In this document: one piece after another, positions 56,964 through 64,000 of the stretch
How positions within the stretch are numbered: position 1 is the first letter of the stretch
How the letters are laid out: every line of letters starts with the position of its first letter
From: Demequina activiva
GTDB taxonomy: Bacteria > Actinomycetota > Actinomycetes > Actinomycetales > Demequinaceae
DNA: 64,000 nt
Reading direction: 5' to 3'
NCBI RefSeq assembly: GCF_016862815.1
Contig: NZ_BONR01000002.1
Coordinates: forward strand, 372,001 to 436,000
Program-made: the position numbers and the translations under genes
Notes under the pieces: generated by a model
Databases searched by the model: none
The model's input: only the letters and a program-made list of their open reading frames with translations
What the model was told of the DNA's origin: nothing

Positions 56964-57526
56964 TAGTCGTTGACGCGGCCCAGGTAGTCGCCGGACTCCG
57001 TGTTGACCTTGACCTTGGTGCCGGCCTCGAGGAACAGCGGTACCTGGATCTCCTTGCCGGTCTCCAGAGTGGCGGGCTTGGTACCGCCCGACGAGCGGTC
57101 GCCCTGCAGTCCGGGCTCGGTGTAGGTCACCTCGAGCACCACGGACGCGGGCAGCTCCAGGAAGATGGGGTTGCCGTTGTGCGAGCCGATGGTGGCCTGC
57201 TGGCTCTCAAGCAGGTAGTCCGTCGCGTCGCCCATCACCTCGGGGGTCACCGTCACCTGGTCGAAGGTGTCGGGATCCATGAAGACGTAGCCGGCGCCGT
57301 CGTTGTACAGGTACTGCATCGACCGGCGGTCCACCGTCTCGAAATCCACCTTGGTGCCGGCGTTGAACGTCTTGTCGACCACCTTGCCGGACAGCACGTT
57401 CTTCATCTTGGTGCGGACGAACGCGCCGCCCTTGCCGGGCTTCACGTGCTGGAACTCGATGACGGACCACAGATTCCCGTCGAGGTTGAGCACGGAGCCA
57501 TTCTTGATGTCGTTCGAGGTCGCCAC
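56963..57526 (-). CDS. efp: Translation elongation factor P
   Basis: A 187-residue factor that relieves ribosome stalling at polyproline. The three beta-barrel domains are present; the tip loop is [12 protein letters not shown] with Lys32. No modification genes (epmA, earP) are in the window. A TAGAAT box at 57589-57594 overlaps the aroQ stop and may be its promoter. Confidence 0.96.
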
Positions 57527-57559
57527 GGGTGTGTCCTATCGGTTGCGTACGTTGGTGCA

Positions 57560-57576
57560 GCGCGCTCGCCGCGCGC
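57560..57576 (-). other. Short hairpin in the efp leader
   Basis: GCGCGC arms (6 bp) with a 5-nt loop lie between the TAGAAT box and the efp start. It may be a minor leader structure; nothing else in this 65-bp gap. Confidence 0.3.
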
Positions 57577-57588
57577 AGGCCGTCGACG

Positions 57589-57594
57589 ATTCTA
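57589..57594 (-). promoter_or_regulatory. Candidate -10 box (TAGAAT) of efp-nusB
   Basis: Minus-strand TAGAAT overlaps the aroQ stop codon and lies about 62 nt before the efp ATG. No good -35 is seen. Confidence 0.35.
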
Positions 57595-58035
57595 TCCCAG
57601 GCGGGCGGCCAGGGCCTCGAGCGCCAAGCGGTACGAATCCGTGCCGAACCCGGCGATCGTTCCTGTCGCGACAGCGGACACCACCGAGGTGTGCCGAAAC
57701 TCTTCACGTGCGTGCGGATTCGTGAGGTGAACCTCGATCAACGCGAGCCGCGCGCTCGTCACCAACGCACAGGCGTCACGCAGCGCGTACGAGTAGTGGG
57801 TGAACGCCGCGGGGTTCAGGATCACGTGCTGACGTTCGTCCACCGCGTCATGCATCCAGCCCACGAGCTCTGACTCGTCGTTGGTCTGCCGCACCACGGC
57901 CTCAAGGCCCAGGTCGCTCCCCCATTGCATGCACAGCGCCACGAGATCGACGTACGAGGTGCTGCCGTACGTGTCAGGTTCCCGGGTGCCCAGCCTATTG
58001 AGGTTGGGGCCGTTGACGATGAGCACGGAGGTCAT
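57592..58035 (-). CDS. aroQ: 3-dehydroquinate dehydratase, type II
   Basis: A 147-residue enzyme, third step of the shikimate pathway. Type II motifs: VNGPNLNRLGTREP, the catalytic Tyr in PDTYGS, NPAAFTHYSYALRDA and IEVHLTNPHAREEFRHTS. The ATG at 58035 has a TAGGGT box 7 nt upstream; a GTG 9 nt earlier is unlikely. Confidence 0.95.
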   Translation of the reverse strand: MTSVLIVNGPNLNRLGTREPDTYGSTSYVDLVALCMQWGSDLGLEAVVRQTNDESELVGWMHDAVDERQHVILNPAAFTHYSYALRDACALVTSARLALIEVHLTNPHAREEFRHTSVVSAVATGTIAGFGTDSYRLALEALAARLG

Positions 58036-58042
58036 GAACGTC

Positions 58043-58048
58043 ACCCTA
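58043..58048 (-). promoter_or_regulatory. Candidate -10 box (TAGGGT) of aroQ, leaderless
   Basis: Minus-strand TAGGGT is 7 nt before the aroQ ATG. Confidence 0.45.
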
Positions 58049-58089
58049 GCGGCGGGGGGCGGCGGACGGCCGATGCGCGCGCCGGGCCG

Positions 58090-59178
58090 TCACCCGGAGA
58101 CGGCGTCGTACGCGCTCAGCAGCAGCGAGGGATCCGGCCCTTCGAGGCGCACGGGGTTGCCGATGCCCGCAAGGATCACGAACCGCAGCATGTCGCCGCG
58201 GGTCTTCTTGTCGCGCCGCATCGCGGTCTGCAGGGCGTCCCACCGGTTGCCCTGATACGTGACGGGCAGGCCCAGCGATGTCAGGATCTCGCGGTGGCGG
58301 TCCACCGAGGCGTCGTCGAGCCTGCCCGCCAGTCGCGCAAGCTCGGCGGCGAAGACCATGCCGACTGACACTGCGGCTCCGTGGCGCCACTGGTAGCGCT
58401 CGGTGTACTCGATCGCGTGACCGAAGGTGTGGCCGTAGTTGAGGATCTCTCGCAGGTGCGACTCCTTGAGGTCCGCAGCCACCACATCGGCCTTGACCTG
58501 GATCTTGCGCGTGATGAGCTCCTCGAGAACCGCGAGCGTGGCGTCGTCGAGATCGGCAGCGCTCAGCGCCGCCGCGTGCTCCTCTATGAGCTCGAGGATG
58601 CGCGCGTCAGCGATGAAGCCACCCTTCACCACCTCGGCAAGACCAGCCACCCTGTCGTTCGCGGGAAGCGTGCGCAGCATGTCGAGATCGCACCACACGG
58701 CTGCAGGCTCGTGGAACGAGCCCACGAGGTTCTTGCCCTCGGTCGTGTTGATGCCGGTCTTGCCTCCCACTGCGGCATCCACCATCGCCAGCACCGTGGT
58801 CGGCAGTTGCACCACGGCGACGCCACGCAGCCATGTGGCAGCGACGAACCCGGCGAGATCGGTGACCGCTCCCCCGCCCAGACCCATCACCACGTCCGTA
58901 CGAGTGAAATCGGACTTTCCGAGGACCTGCCAGCAGAAGGCCGCGACCTCGGCGGTCTTCCCCGCCTCTGCGTCGGGGACCTCCGCCAGCACGGGGGTCC
59001 GGCCCGAGGCCTCGATCAGGACGCGGAGCGCATCGGCACGAATGCGGAGAGGGGCGGAGTGCACGATCAGCACCCGCGAGGCCGCCTCCGGTAGTGCGTC
59101 GACGGCCGATTCAAGGAGGTCGGTCCCGACGGTCACCGAGTACGGCGCGGCGGACGTGACCTCGACAACGGCGCTCAC
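58090..59178 (-). CDS. aroB: 3-dehydroquinate synthase
   Basis: A 362-residue NAD- and zinc-dependent enzyme, second step of the shikimate pathway. Motifs: GLGGGAVTDLAGFVAATWLRG, PTTVLAMVDAAVGGKTGINT, LAEVVKGGFI and the zinc ligands in NYGHTFGHAIEY. The GTG overlaps aroK as GTGA. Confidence 0.95.
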   Translation of the reverse strand: MSAVVEVTSAAPYSVTVGTDLLESAVDALPEAASRVLIVHSAPLRIRADALRVLIEASGRTPVLAEVPDAEAGKTAEVAAFCWQVLGKSDFTRTDVVMGLGGGAVTDLAGFVAATWLRGVAVVQLPTTVLAMVDAAVGGKTGINTTEGKNLVGSFHEPAAVWCDLDMLRTLPANDRVAGLAEVVKGGFIADARILELIEEHAAALSAADLDDATLAVLEELITRKIQVKADVVAADLKESHLREILNYGHTFGHAIEYTERYQWRHGAAVSVGMVFAAELARLAGRLDDASVDRHREILTSLGLPVTYQGNRWDALQTAMRRDKKTRGDMLRFVILAGIGNPVRLEGPDPSLLLSAYDAVSG

Positions 59179-59699
59179 TGGTGTGCCTCCAGCTCGAGGA
59201 TCGACGTGGCCACCTCGTCCACCGAGAGTGCGTCCGTGAGCACGGTGACCGTTGCGAGCTCCTCGTACAGTGGGCGTCTGTGGTCCATGAGCGCCTTCCA
59301 CTGCTGTCGAGGGTTGCCCACGAGCAGCGGACGCGATCGGTTGAATCCAACGCGCGGGGCCGCGGCGGAGAGCGAGACGTCGAGGAACACCATGCAGCCG
59401 CCTGCGTCGACATACGAGCGAAGCTCGTCCCGTGTCGCCGGGTCGAGCACGGCTCCGCCACCGAGCGACAGCACGCCGTCGTGCTCGGAGAGCGCCGCTA
59501 CGACGGCGGCCCTCTCCAACGTTCGGAACGCCTGCTCGCCCTCGTCGAGGAAGATGTCCGAGATGGACCTGCCGGACAGGGTCGCGACATCCGCGTCCGT
59601 GTCGCGCCATCCGAGTCCGGTCAACTCCGCGAGGCGACGCCCCACCGAGGACTTGCCAGACCCGGGCGGCCCGATGAGGACGAGGCGTGGCTGCGCCAT
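59175..59699 (-). CDS. aroK: Shikimate kinase
   Basis: A 174-residue enzyme phosphorylating shikimate. P-loop GPPGSGKSSVGRRLA, then DTDADVATLSGRSISDIF and the substrate region LSLGGGAVLDP, with NRSRPLLVG lid arginine. It overlaps aroC by 1 nt and aroB by 4 nt. Confidence 0.95.
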   Translation of the reverse strand: MAQPRLVLIGPPGSGKSSVGRRLAELTGLGWRDTDADVATLSGRSISDIFLDEGEQAFRTLERAAVVAALSEHDGVLSLGGGAVLDPATRDELRSYVDAGGCMVFLDVSLSAAAPRVGFNRSRPLLVGNPRQQWKALMDHRRPLYEELATVTVLTDALSVDEVATSILELEAHQ

Positions 59700-60892
59700 C
59701 AGCGCAGCTGCTCCGGGATCGCGGCCGTGTAGGACGCGATGTTGCGCCTCAGCTCGTCCACGGAGTCACCGCCGAACTTCTCCACCAGCGCATCGGCCAG
59801 CGTGAGGGCCACCATCGCCTGCGCCACCACGGCAGCGGGAGCAACGGCGCACACGTCGCTGCGCTGATGAATCGCCTTCGCCGCCTCGCCCGATGCTGTG
59901 TCGATCGTGTCGAGCGCACGCGGAACGGTGCTGATGGGCTTCATCGCCGCACGCACGCGCAGCGGCTCGCCATTGGTCATGCCGCCCTCGACGCCACCGG
60001 CCCTGTTGGTCCGTCGCGCCACACCGCCTTCGCGGTACTCGATCTCGTCGTGCGCCTCGGAGCCACGTCGCGCGGCCGTCCGCAGGCCATCACCCACCTC
60101 GACGCCCTTGATCGCCTGAATGCCCATCAGGGCGGCGGCGAGACGCGAGTCCAGACGTCGATCCCAATGGACGTGACTTCCCAGGCCAACAGGCAGGCCG
60201 TACGCGACCACCTCGACCACCCCGCCGAGCGTGTCGCCGTCCTTCTGGCAGGCGTCGATCTCCTCGACCATGCGCGCGGAGGTCTCGCCGTGGTAGCAGC
60301 GGATGGGGTCCTCGTCGAGCTGCGGCGTCGCGTCTGCCGGCGGCAGCGGCGCATCATCGGGGACGCTGATGGGGCCGACCTGCACGGTGTGAGCCACCAG
60401 ACGGATGCCGGCCGCCTGCTCGAGGAGTGCCTCCGCAACGGTCCCGAGAGCCACGCGGGCTGCCGTCTCTCGCGCAGACGCCCTCTCGAGGACAGGTCGC
60501 GCGTCGTCGAAGCCATACTTGGTCATGCCGACCAGATCGGCATGACCGGGGCGCGGGCGCGTGAGCGCGGCGGAGCGAGCGCCCGTGAGCTCGGCCGGGT
60601 CGACGGGGTCGGCGCTCATCACGGTCTCCCACTTGGGCCACTCGGTGTTGCCGACCTGGATCGCGACCGGGCCGCCCTGGCTGACGCCGTGTCGGACGCC
60701 GCCGAGGAACGTCACCTGGTCCTTCTCGAAGGACATCCGCGCTCCACGACCGTAGCCGAGTCGTCGTCGGGCGAGCGCCGCCTGCACATCGGCCGTCGTC
60801 ACCTGGACGCCGGCCGGAAGTCCTTCGAGGGTGCCGACCAGTGCCGGACCATGGGATTCGCCTGCGGTGAGCCATCTGAGCATGGCTGTCAT
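59699..60892 (-). CDS. aroC: Chorismate synthase
   Basis: A 397-residue FMN-dependent enzyme forming chorismate. Signatures: [13 protein letters not shown] at the start, [35 protein letters not shown] and [20 protein letters not shown]. Full length. It heads the aro operon; divergent from the orphan membrane-protein gene. Confidence 0.95.
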   Translation of the reverse strand: MTAMLRWLTAGESHGPALVGTLEGLPAGVQVTTADVQAALARRRLGYGRGARMSFEKDQVTFLGGVRHGVSQGGPVAIQVGNTEWPKWETVMSADPVDPAELTGARSAALTRPRPGHADLVGMTKYGFDDARPVLERASARETAARVALGTVAEALLEQAAGIRLVAHTVQVGPISVPDDAPLPPADATPQLDEDPIRCYHGETSARMVEEIDACQKDGDTLGGVVEVVAYGLPVGLGSHVHWDRRLDSRLAAALMGIQAIKGVEVGDGLRTAARRGSEAHDEIEYREGGVARRTNRAGGVEGGMTNGEPLRVRAAMKPISTVPRALDTIDTASGEAAKAIHQRSDVCAVAPAAVVAQAMVALTLADALVEKFGGDSVDELRRNIASYTAAIPEQLR

Positions 60893-60956
60893 TGTGCCAG
60901 AGGGCTACGACGCGGATGCCCATGGCGATGCGCGGGGCCCCGTCTGAATCGGTTGC

Positions 60957-60962
60957 TACGCT
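60957..60962 (+). promoter_or_regulatory. Candidate -10 box (TACGCT), leaderless
   Basis: TACGCT lies 6 nt before the ATG at 60969, identical to the box at 10830. Confidence 0.5.
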
Positions 60963-60968
60963 CTGCGC

Positions 60969-62741
60969 ATGACGACGCCGGTGACGCACTCGCTCGATAC
61001 AGCCGGTGCGAGGATCAAGGGCTGGTGGCTCGCCGCGTCGACTCGCCAATCGGACCGTGCGTGGGTGCCTCCAGCCTGGGTCGCTGTCGCGTCGGTGCTC
61101 GTCGCTGCCGCGATACACGCCTCCGTCGCATGGGGCTCGATAGGGCCGATCTTCGGACCCGACGAGATCGGCACCATGGGCAATGGAAGGGTCATCGCCG
61201 ACTCGGGACAGAACTGGTCGCTCATCGGCAACGGGTACATGCCGGGCGTCGGGCTCATGCTCGCACCGGTCTGGGCGCTGACTGATGACCCCTTCGTGGT
61301 CTATCAGGTGGCGCTTGCACTCGGTGTGGCCACCGCTGTGCTGTCGATCTGGCCCCTGTCGAACGTGGCTCGGTGGGCGGGCGCGTCTGCCTCGGGAGCC
61401 GTGGTCATCGCTGCTGTGATCTCTCTGGCTCCCGCGCGCACGATCCCGAGCAACTACGTCATGTCGGAGAACCTGCTGATCCTGGTCACTGCTTCAGCGG
61501 TCGCACTCGCCATCCGCGTGCTGCGGTCACCAACCCTCCTGAACGCCGCCTTGTTCGGACTCGTGGCAGGCGCTGCCCCTCTGGCCCACGGCAGGGGCGC
61601 GACCGTCGCACTCGCCTGCGGTCTGTGGTGCGTGTGGTGGCTGTGGCGACGCGCAGCCGTGGGACTGGTCGCCGGCATCATCGCGACGAGCGTCTCAGCC
61701 GCTTCCTATCTCCTCTATCGGTGGATCACCGCGCGGCTCTACTACGGCGACGACCGGGTGGCCGATGTGCTCTCCGGCTCCGAGAGCCGCACGTGGGAGG
61801 ACGTGATCGCCTCTCTCGCGGGCGTCTCGTGGTACGCCGTGGCAGCCTGGCCGGCCGTGGCGGCCCTTGGCGTTCTCCTGCTCGCCCGGCGGCTGCGGCA
61901 CGATCCGATCGCGTGGCTCGTCACGGGAATCACGACGCTGGCGATCGTGCTGACCTTGACGCAGATGCAACGCTCGCCGTCCGAGGGCCCGTTCACCCGA
62001 CTCGACACATGGTTCTACGGACGCTACGCCGAGCAGGCGTTCGTGCTGCTGGCAGTGATCGGAGCGGCGGCACTCGTCAGGGTGAGGTGGGCCGCACTGT
62101 CGGCCGCTGTGGTGCTCATCACGGCCGCCGTGAGCATCGTGTTCCTCGTGCTCACCGTTCCGCGCATGCCGGTGGGCGGGTACTTCATCGATATCCACGT
62201 TCCGGGTGTCTCGCACTACTTGAGCCTCGACACGATCATCGCGGGAGAGTCGGAGCCGTGGGCTCTGATCTGCGGAGCGACCGTCCTGGTGGCGCTGCTG
62301 GTCGTCATCGCATCGTGGGTGCGCTCCGCAGGGATCCTCGTCCTCGCGCTGTATTGGGGCGCGCTCTCACTCGCGAACGACGCGACCCGGATCGATCCCC
62401 GCGACGACTACTACCGTGAGACCGCAGCGCTCGGCGAAGCAAGCGCCTACCTCCCCGCGGACGTCACGGTCGGAGCTGACATCACGTATGCCGAGGGCAC
62501 CAACTTCTATGTGTTCTGGAACACCCCTCGCAGGCTGACCCTCATCGCCGTCGGCGAAGGTCTGCCTCATCCCGACGTGGTGCTGACGACGATCGGCAAT
62601 CCCGTTCCGGCACAGGCGGGGGCAAAGCTCCTGCCCGAGGGTGACTATGCCGGTCTCGGGTACTGGATCTACCCCGGCGATCTCCAGGACTCGCTCAGCG
62701 AGGCCGGACTGCTGGTCGACGCACCCACCCCCGCCGGCTGA
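60969..62741 (+). CDS. Multi-pass membrane protein, possible GT-C glycosyltransferase
   Basis: A 590-residue protein with about 11-12 hydrophobic helices. After the first helix (about 36-54) comes GSIGPIFGPDEIG, with Asp65 and Glu66 in the first external loop, where GT-C polyprenyl-phosphate-sugar transferases carry an acidic catalytic motif. The C-terminal ~110 residues are a soluble domain with several aromatic residues (YVFWNTPRRLTLI, YAGLGYWIYPGDL). No family-specific signature is certain, so the enzyme assignment is inference. It is alone on the plus strand between aroC and the pilus genes, with its own leaderless-type promoter and strong terminator. Confidence 0.6.
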   Translation: MTTPVTHSLDTAGARIKGWWLAASTRQSDRAWVPPAWVAVASVLVAAAIHASVAWGSIGPIFGPDEIGTMGNGRVIADSGQNWSLIGNGYMPGVGLMLAPVWALTDDPFVVYQVALALGVATAVLSIWPLSNVARWAGASASGAVVIAAVISLAPARTIPSNYVMSENLLILVTASAVALAIRVLRSPTLLNAALFGLVAGAAPLAHGRGATVALACGLWCVWWLWRRAAVGLVAGIIATSVSAASYLLYRWITARLYYGDDRVADVLSGSESRTWEDVIASLAGVSWYAVAAWPAVAALGVLLLARRLRHDPIAWLVTGITTLAIVLTLTQMQRSPSEGPFTRLDTWFYGRYAEQAFVLLAVIGAAALVRVRWAALSAAVVLITAAVSIVFLVLTVPRMPVGGYFIDIHVPGVSHYLSLDTIIAGESEPWALICGATVLVALLVVIASWVRSAGILVLALYWGALSLANDATRIDPRDDYYRETAALGEASAYLPADVTVGADITYAEGTNFYVFWNTPRRLTLIAVGEGLPHPDVVLTTIGNPVPAQAGAKLLPEGDYAGLGYWIYPGDLQDSLSEAGLLVDAPTPAG

Positions 62742-62755
62742 CGCGCCCGGAGGGC

Positions 62756-62785
62756 GCCGCCGCAGCCACCGGTGGCTGCGGCGGC
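62756..62785. terminator. Perfect 30-bp palindromic terminator
   Basis: Two perfect 15-bp arms meet without a loop spacer, 62756-62770 and 62771-62785, 14 bp after the membrane-protein stop. It lies between convergent genes and probably acts on both. TTC rather than a T-tract follows. Confidence 0.75.
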
Positions 62786-62845
62786 TTCGCACGCAAGGCG
62801 GGCGGGCGGGCGAGCTTCACGATGGGCCCGGCCGCCCGCTTGCGC

Positions 62846-63664
62846 CTAGCTTGCGCCCGGCTGCGGGTCCGCCCCGCCTACCTCCGCGAAGGGAGAGTCG
62901 CCTGTCAGTGGAGCGGGCTCGAGCACGCCTTCGTCGACCACGGTGTAGTCCGGATTCTGGAGATAGAACGCTCCGGTGGCGGTCACCTGCACATCTCCAT
63001 CTGCGGATTGCGAGACACCGGTGAGCGGTGAAGAATCCGACTGGCGAGCCTCGAGCTGCACGTTGTACAGCTGGAACAGCTGTTGAGCAGGGTCGGCCAG
63101 GAGCTCGAAGAACTCGAGCGCCTCCTCAGGCGTCCCCGCCACGCTCAGCGTGACGGCGACCTCGACCAGGCCGTCGGTGACGACGACGTCGGCGGTGGGC
63201 GGCGTCACAGCAGGCTGGAACTCGGAGGTCTCGCCGGTCTCAGGCAACGGCCCGGTCACGAAGAGGCCTGCGATCTGCGTCGAGACGAGTGCCCCTGGCG
63301 CGACGGTCCAACCCTCGACCGTGGCACTTCCCGCCTGGCTCAGACTCACGATCTCCACGCCCGACTCCTCGACCGCTGTCGCCAGTCGGGCCCGGATGAC
63401 CGGCTCGTCGAAGACGGAAGGAGCGTTGAGTGCGACCGCGTCCGAGTAGTCCGGGGCAGCCTCCAACTCGCTTGCGTAGGCGTCCAACTGAGCGGAGGCA
63501 GTCTCGATGAGCACCGTGTTCCCCTCGACCTCCTCGGCTCGGTCCGCGAGCTCCCCAGTCTGCTTGATCTGCGGGCTCACGGCGAGGAACCATCCCAGCG
63601 CCAGGACGATGATGATCGCGACGACGGTCAGCGCGATGATGGGTGCGTACTTCGAGTTGAGCAT
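62846..63664 (-). CDS. pilO: Type IV pilus PilO-like protein
   Basis: A 272-residue bitopic protein. One membrane helix (about 9-28, IIALTVVAIIIVLALGWFLA), then a coiled-coil (about 33-70) and a periplasmic ferredoxin-like domain including DGLVEVAVTLSVAGTPEEALEFFELL. That layout is typical of PilO, which links the inner-membrane pilus platform. The Pro/Gly-rich C-terminal tail is extra. The start overlaps the upstream pilN-like gene by 1 nt. Confidence 0.82.
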   Translation of the reverse strand: MLNSKYAPIIALTVVAIIIVLALGWFLAVSPQIKQTGELADRAEEVEGNTVLIETASAQLDAYASELEAAPDYSDAVALNAPSVFDEPVIRARLATAVEESGVEIVSLSQAGSATVEGWTVAPGALVSTQIAGLFVTGPLPETGETSEFQPAVTPPTADVVVTDGLVEVAVTLSVAGTPEEALEFFELLADPAQQLFQLYNVQLEARQSDSSPLTGVSQSADGDVQVTATGAFYLQNPDYTVVDEGVLEPAPLTGDSPFAEVGGADPQPGAS

Positions 63665-64000
63665 CAGCCCTCCTCCTCCGTAGTCTCCTCCGCGGCGGCG
63701 GACGGGCTGGGCTCAGCGCTCGGCTCGGGCGAAGGTGCGACGCCTGGGTCTACGGCGACGATGACCTCACCCACCGAGATTCCTGTCACGGAATCCTCAG
63801 GCACCAGGCGACCAGTGAGGACGCCTTCCGTGAGCACCGCTCGTCCGGTGACGAGCCAGAACACGTCAGCTCCGTCGGTGCCGTAGGCCTCGGTCGTCGC
63901 AGAGACGTTGGCGATCCCAGGAAGAGCCTCGATGCGCTCGAGATGCGCGTTCGCGTCCTCGAGAGACAGAGCACGGGAGATGAACTCGACGGTTCCCACT
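63664..64000 (-). CDS. pilN: Type IV pilus PilN-like protein (5' end off window)
   Basis: The last ~111 residues of a protein that runs off the right edge. The fragment TVEFISRALSLEDANAHLER then FWLVTGRAVLTEGVL resembles the C-terminal ferredoxin-like domain of PilN, followed by an acidic Pro/Ser/Glu-rich tail. Placement directly before pilO is the standard pilMNO order. The GTG at 63999 is not a true start. Confidence 0.65.
   Translation of the reverse strand, partial: VGTVEFISRALSLEDANAHLERIEALPGIANVSATTEAYGTDGADVFWLVTGRAVLTEGVLTGRLVPEDSVTGISVGEVIVAVDPGVAPSPEPSAEPSPSAAAEETTEEEG

Overview
The window is about 70% G+C and densely packed, with GTG/ATG starts, 1-11 nt gene overlaps and a conserved actinobacterial gene order. 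It reads as chromosomal DNA of a high-GC actinobacterium, most likely order Micrococcales; the genus is a guess (Demequina- or Cellulomonas-like). Actinobacterial markers include RbpA, mIHF, PafBC, HelY, FtsR, a GarA-type FHA protein and a degenerate PriA. I saw no rRNA, tRNA, CRISPR array, prophage or insertion sequence.

Layout. 1-13 kb is a mixed accessory and metabolic region: a membrane-anchored coiled-coil protein cut by the left edge, a Pr6Pr membrane protein, a Nudix-NYN fusion, an esterase, OsmC, an amidohydrolase, an EI24 protein, and a LysR regulator divergent from a 1150-residue PutA, followed by an RNB ribonuclease. 13-20 kb holds two small related helical proteins, a phosphatidyltransferase, the FHA/FtsR/MerR cluster and pyruvate carboxylase. 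20-24 kb holds a flavodoxin, a MarR/EamA pair with twin operators, and a compact arsenic locus (arsR, arsC, aquaglyceroporin).

24-60 kb is almost all on the minus strand and consists of housekeeping operons. Transcription runs from high to low coordinates: aroC-aroK-aroB, aroQ, efp-nusB, pyrR-pyrB-pyrC-carA-carB-pyrF-mihF-gmk-rpoZ-coaBC, a DUF222/HNH gene, metK-priA, fmt-rsmB, rpe-ribD-ribE-ribBA-ribH, hisE-hisG-pafB-pafC-tatA-tatC-dgk-helY, and lnt-ppm. The right end has an orphan multi-pass (GT-C-like) protein and the pilO/pilN end of a type IV pilus cluster.

How the genes work together: shikimate and chorismate synthesis; de novo pyrimidine synthesis under PyrR; nucleotide, CoA and SAM supply; riboflavin synthesis with pentose phosphate input from Rpe; Tat export; lipoprotein N-acylation and polyprenol-phosphate mannose synthesis. 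The main regulatory signal is a repeated TANNNT box 6-7 nt before a start codon at eleven or more genes, which indicates widespread leaderless transcription. Other notable points are a PyrR-type RNA site beside the pyrR ribosome binding site, direct hisG-pafB abutment where mycobacteria carry the proteasome locus, a terminator hairpin that is also coding sequence, and twin MarR and ArsR operators. I found no convincing wholly new multi-gene system; the least explained items are the left-edge coiled-coil gene, the Nudix-NYN fusion, the two small helical proteins and the orphan membrane protein.
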